Shown in pieces: positions 7,004-9,191 of a stretch of 9,191 bases of DNA; position 1 is the first letter of the stretch, and each line of letters opens with the position of its first letter. Source of the DNA: an uncultured Neisseriaceae bacterium (GTDB lineage: Bacteria > Pseudomonadota > Gammaproteobacteria > Burkholderiales > UBA11063); contig CALFYC010000062.1 in assembly GCA_937952895.1 (NCBI GenBank), forward strand, positions 1 through 9,191, given 5' to 3'. Both the position numbers and the translations under genes were made by a program. The notes under the pieces are model-generated. The model did not search any database, was not told where the DNA came from, and saw only the letters and a program-made list of their open reading frames with translations.

Positions 7004-7767
7004 AATCTAACTGCTATTTTCTTTTCAAATAAATATGTTTTTAAACTATTAATCTCAATTATCTTTTTATGAAAAACCGAAGCAGCAAGCCCCCCGCTCA
7101 CTTCTGTTTGACTAAATAAATTATAAAAATCATCCATTACTCCAGCTCCACCTGAAGCAATCACAGGAATGGTAACTGTTTTACTCAATAAAGCATTTTG
7201 CTTTATATCATAACCATTTCTAACTCCATCTTTGTTCATTGAATTTAATACAATTTCACCGGCACCACGACTTTCAACCTCAAGCGCCCACTCTAACATT
7301 GTCCTTGAAGTTATAATAGTTTTATTTATATCACCAGTGTATTGTTTTACTTGATAAATACCATTAGTTTCAAAGCTATCAATTCCAACTACTACACATT
7401 GACTACCAAAGCGTTTGGCAAGTTCATCAATCAAGTTCGGATTTTCTATTGCTGGAGAATTAATTGAAATTTTATCTGCACCATTAGCCAAAATTAGTTC
7501 GGCATCAGAAATACTTCTAATTCCACCGGCAACACAAAATGGAATATTAATTGCTTTTGCAATATTTTTGACCCATTCTTTGGCTACAGATTTACCTTCA
7601 CTACTTGCAGTAATATCATAAAAGACTAATTCATCTGCACCAGATTTCGAATAATAAGTAGCTAACTCAATAATATCACCAACCACAGTATGGTTTTGAA
7701 ATTGAACACCCTTAACTACCACTCCATCACGAACATCAAGACATGGAATTATACGTTTTTTTAACAT
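6997..7767 (-). CDS. hisF: Imidazole glycerol phosphate synthase, cyclase subunit
   Basis: Cyclase half of the HisF-HisH complex. It uses ammonia channelled from HisH to turn PRFAR into imidazole glycerol phosphate and AICAR (EC 4.3.2.10). The protein has 256 residues in a (beta/alpha)8 barrel. It begins MLKKRIIPCLDVRDGVVVKG with catalytic D11; the second catalytic aspartate is D130 in VVGIDSF. Other family blocks are DELVFYDITASSEG (45-58), CVAGGIRSISDAE (78-90), GADKISINSPA (96-106), GAGEIVLNSMNKDGVRNGYD (168-187) and IASGGAG (203-209). The start KGVQFQNHTVVGDI resembles the enteric gammaproteobacterial subtype, and the ending AVRLC resembles E. coli HisF. Its ATG overlaps the hisA stop by 7 bases, and its own TAG overlaps the hisIE start by 7. 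Confidence 0.97.
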   Translation of the reverse strand: MLKKRIIPCLDVRDGVVVKGVQFQNHTVVGDIIELATYYSKSGADELVFYDITASSEGKSVAKEWVKNIAKAINIPFCVAGGIRSISDAELILANGADKISINSPAIENPNLIDELAKRFGSQCVVVGIDSFETNGIYQVKQYTGDINKTIITSRTMLEWALEVESRGAGEIVLNSMNKDGVRNGYDIKQNALLSKTVTIPVIASGGAGVMDDFYNLFSQTEVSGGLAASVFHKKIIEINSLKTYLFEKKIAVRLC

Positions 7768-8483
7768 GTAAGTGCCTCATGAATAGTTATTTTACCTTCA
7801 TAAATTGCCTTACCAACAACCACTCCATAAATATCTAAATTACGTAAACTTATTAGATCATTTACCGAACTTACACCACCTGAAGCAATTAACTTTAACT
7901 CTGGAAAACGTTCCTTAAATTCTTTATATAAATTTATATTTGGACCAGATAACATCCCATCAACACTTATATCAGTGCATAATATATATTTTGCATCAAC
8001 ATAGCTTTCAAGTAAATCCCATAAGCTTAATTTACTATCTTCTTGCCAGCCATGAGTTTTTACCATAGGAATATTTGCATCATTTAGCATACAATCAAGT
8101 GCTAAAACGATTTTGTCATTCCCAAATTGATTAAGCCAAGTTTTGACTAAATCTGGATCTTTAATACAAATACTACCAACCACAACTCGCTTAACCCCTA
8201 ATTCAAATAACTTTTGAATATCTTCAGTATTTCTTATACCACCACCAACTTGTAGATTAATTGAAGATAAAGATACTAACTTCTTAATAACTTCAAGTTG
8301 CGTAAAGTTACCAATTTTTGCTCCATCTAAATCAACAATATGTGCCCAAGATCCCCCACATTCGGTAAACTGATTTAAAATAACTTCTGGATTATCATGA
8401 TATATTTTAGTAGTATTGAAATCTCCTTTAGTAAGACGTACACATTTACCATCACGTAAATCAATTGCTGGATAAACTATCAT
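7761..8483 (-). CDS. hisA: ProFAR isomerase
   Basis: HisA (EC 5.3.1.16) performs the Amadori isomerisation of ProFAR to PRFAR, feeding the HisF-HisH synthase. The 240 residues form a HisA/HisF-type barrel. Start MIVYPAIDLRDGKCVRLTKG carries catalytic D8, and the second catalytic aspartate is D130 in VLALDC. Phosphate-binding segments are VGGGIR (79-84), VVGS (101-104), DISVDGMLSGPN (171-182), ASGGVSS (200-206) and GVVVGKAIYEG (220-230). A TTG at 8495-8493 in the same frame would add four residues, but the ATG at 8483 gives the canonical family start and has GGGA (8490-8493) 6 bases before it. The gene overlaps the end of hisH by 23 bases and the start of hisF by 7. Confidence 0.96.
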   Translation of the reverse strand: MIVYPAIDLRDGKCVRLTKGDFNTTKIYHDNPEVILNQFTECGGSWAHIVDLDGAKIGNFTQLEVIKKLVSLSSINLQVGGGIRNTEDIQKLFELGVKRVVVGSICIKDPDLVKTWLNQFGNDKIVLALDCMLNDANIPMVKTHGWQEDSKLSLWDLLESYVDAKYILCTDISVDGMLSGPNINLYKEFKERFPELKLIASGGVSSVNDLISLRNLDIYGVVVGKAIYEGKITIHEALTC

Positions 8484-9072
8484 TAATGATCCCAATAAAA
8501 TTATTTAATAAAGAATCACCCACTTTACCTGATTTTTCTGGATGAAATTGCATTGCATAAAAATTATCTTGACAAACTATCCCTGAAAACTCTACCCCAT
8601 ATGTAGATGAAGCAATTGTTGCCTCACTTAAATGTGCATAATAACTATGTACATAATATACGTTATCTTGAGCATTAACTCCATTTACTAATCGATTAGA
8701 CCTTATAAGCTTTAAATCATTCCACCCCATGTGTGGCACAATTAATTTGGTTTTATCAAATTTCTTAATAGTTCCTTTTATGATGCCTAAGCATTCTACT
8801 TCATCCTCTTCTGAATAGTCATAAAGCAGCTGTAAACCTAAACAAATTCCTAATACCGGTTTAGTAAAATTTTTAATTGGCTTAATTAAATCATGGTGCT
8901 TTAGTTGTTGCATAGCAATTCCTGCAGCGCCAACACCAGGTAAAATTAACGCATCAGCATTTTCAATAATTTCTTTATCATGGCTTATAATACAATTTAC
9001 ATTTAAACGGTCAAATGCAGTAACTATTGAAAATAAATTACTTCCACCATTTTCAACAACAACTAAATTCAC
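8461..9072 (-). CDS. hisH: Imidazole glycerol phosphate synthase, glutaminase subunit
   Basis: Class I glutamine amidotransferase subunit that hydrolyses glutamine and passes ammonia to HisF. It has 203 residues, near the usual 196-200. Motifs: GGSNLFS near the N-terminus (9-15), LPGVGAAG (44-51), the nucleophile elbow GICLGLQLL (75-83) with C77, PHMGWNDL (113-120), YYVHSYYA (139-146), and MQFHPEKSG (174-182) giving H177 and E179 of the catalytic triad. The start is GTG, chosen because MNLVVVENGG matches the family N-terminus and because AAGGTG (9080-9085) lies 7 bases before it. The G of the GTG is also the last base of the preceding gene's TAG stop (TAGTG), a classic coupling arrangement. 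Confidence 0.96.
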   Translation of the reverse strand: MNLVVVENGGSNLFSIVTAFDRLNVNCIISHDKEIIENADALILPGVGAAGIAMQQLKHHDLIKPIKNFTKPVLGICLGLQLLYDYSEEDEVECLGIIKGTIKKFDKTKLIVPHMGWNDLKLIRSNRLVNGVNAQDNVYYVHSYYAHLSEATIASSTYGVEFSGIVCQDNFYAMQFHPEKSGKVGDSLLNNFIGIINDSLSSN

Positions 9073-9172
9073 TACAATACACCTTTAGTGGAAGGAATTT
9101 CATATTGCTCGGCTAATTCTATGTATATTGAGGGAGTAATAGTCATATTAAATTGATTAAAGATAAATGTCA
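9072..9172 (-). CDS. hisB: Imidazoleglycerol-phosphate dehydratase, 3' end only (partial)
   Basis: The last 32 codons of an upstream gene read in from the right edge and end in TAG at 9074-9072, sharing a base with the hisH GTG start. The final residues EIPSTKGVL match the conserved C-terminus of HisB (E. coli LPSSKGVL), the dehydratase of histidine biosynthesis (EC 4.2.1.19), and the position directly before hisH fits the enteric order hisBHAFI. The residues before that tail (NMTITPSIYIELAEQY) are not ones I recognise as conserved, so the call rests on the tail and the gene order. Whether this HisB also carries a histidinol-phosphatase domain cannot be seen. Bases beyond 9172 are adapter, not gene. 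Confidence 0.72.
9080..9085 (-). promoter_or_regulatory. Ribosome binding site of hisH
   Basis: Read on the minus strand this is AAGGTG, a good match to the Shine-Dalgarno core, placed 7 bases before the GTG start at 9072. It sits inside the last codons of hisB and supports the GTG as the true start. Confidence 0.55.
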
Positions 9173-9191
9173 AGATCGGAAGAGCACACGT
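9173..9191. other. Illumina TruSeq adapter sequence (artefact)
   Basis: The final 19 bases, AGATCGGAAGAGCACACGT, are identical to the beginning of the standard Illumina TruSeq Read 1 3' adapter. This is library sequence left on the contig end. The first A may come from A-tailing or from the genome. Nothing biological should be inferred from these bases. Confidence 0.97.

Noticed and set aside
7415..7621. Open frame of 68 codons on the plus strand within hisF
   Set aside because: It is a hydrophobic shadow of conserved HisF barrel sequence, with no independent support.

Overview
This is an AT-rich window (by eye roughly 30 % GC) of densely packed, mostly intact metabolic genes. It most likely comes from a gammaproteobacterium with a low-GC genome. 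The evidence is an enteric-type gene order hisB-hisH-hisA-hisF-hisIE, a fused hisIE, a HisF with the gammaproteobacterial N-terminal motif, and a glutamate dehydrogenase of the proteobacterial large NAD-dependent family. The assignment is an inference from family features; there is no rRNA or other marker gene to fix it.

Left half, plus strand (1-5289): an amino-acid catabolic operon. After a possible 20-codon tail of an upstream gene come ornithine cyclodeaminase, arginase and a large NAD-type glutamate dehydrogenase; the arginase and dehydrogenase genes overlap by 23 bases. Together they can take arginine to ornithine plus urea, ornithine to proline plus ammonia and, once proline is oxidised elsewhere (PutA-type enzyme, not in the window), glutamate to 2-oxoglutarate plus ammonia. 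The dehydrogenase is about 1121 residues, roughly 500 shorter than the usual 180-kDa class, and lacks the N-terminal regulatory part.

Middle (5290-6382): upp (uracil phosphoribosyltransferase) with a plausible promoter of its own, then a 384-base stretch between convergent genes. That stretch holds a probable small decayed gene with in-frame stops and a hairpin.

Right half, minus strand (6383-9172): the distal part of a histidine biosynthesis operon, read right to left as the hisB 3' end, hisH, hisA, hisF, hisIE. Every junction overlaps (1, 23, 7 and 7 bases), so the genes are probably translationally coupled. HisH and HisF form the imidazole glycerol phosphate synthase.

The last 19 bases (9173-9191) are not genomic. 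They match the Illumina TruSeq adapter exactly, so the contig ends inside hisB in untrimmed adapter.

I see no tRNA, rRNA, CRISPR array, insertion sequence or defence genes, and no clearly novel multi-gene system. The most unusual points are the short glutamate dehydrogenase within an arginine-to-2-oxoglutarate operon, the decayed small gene, and the adapter end.
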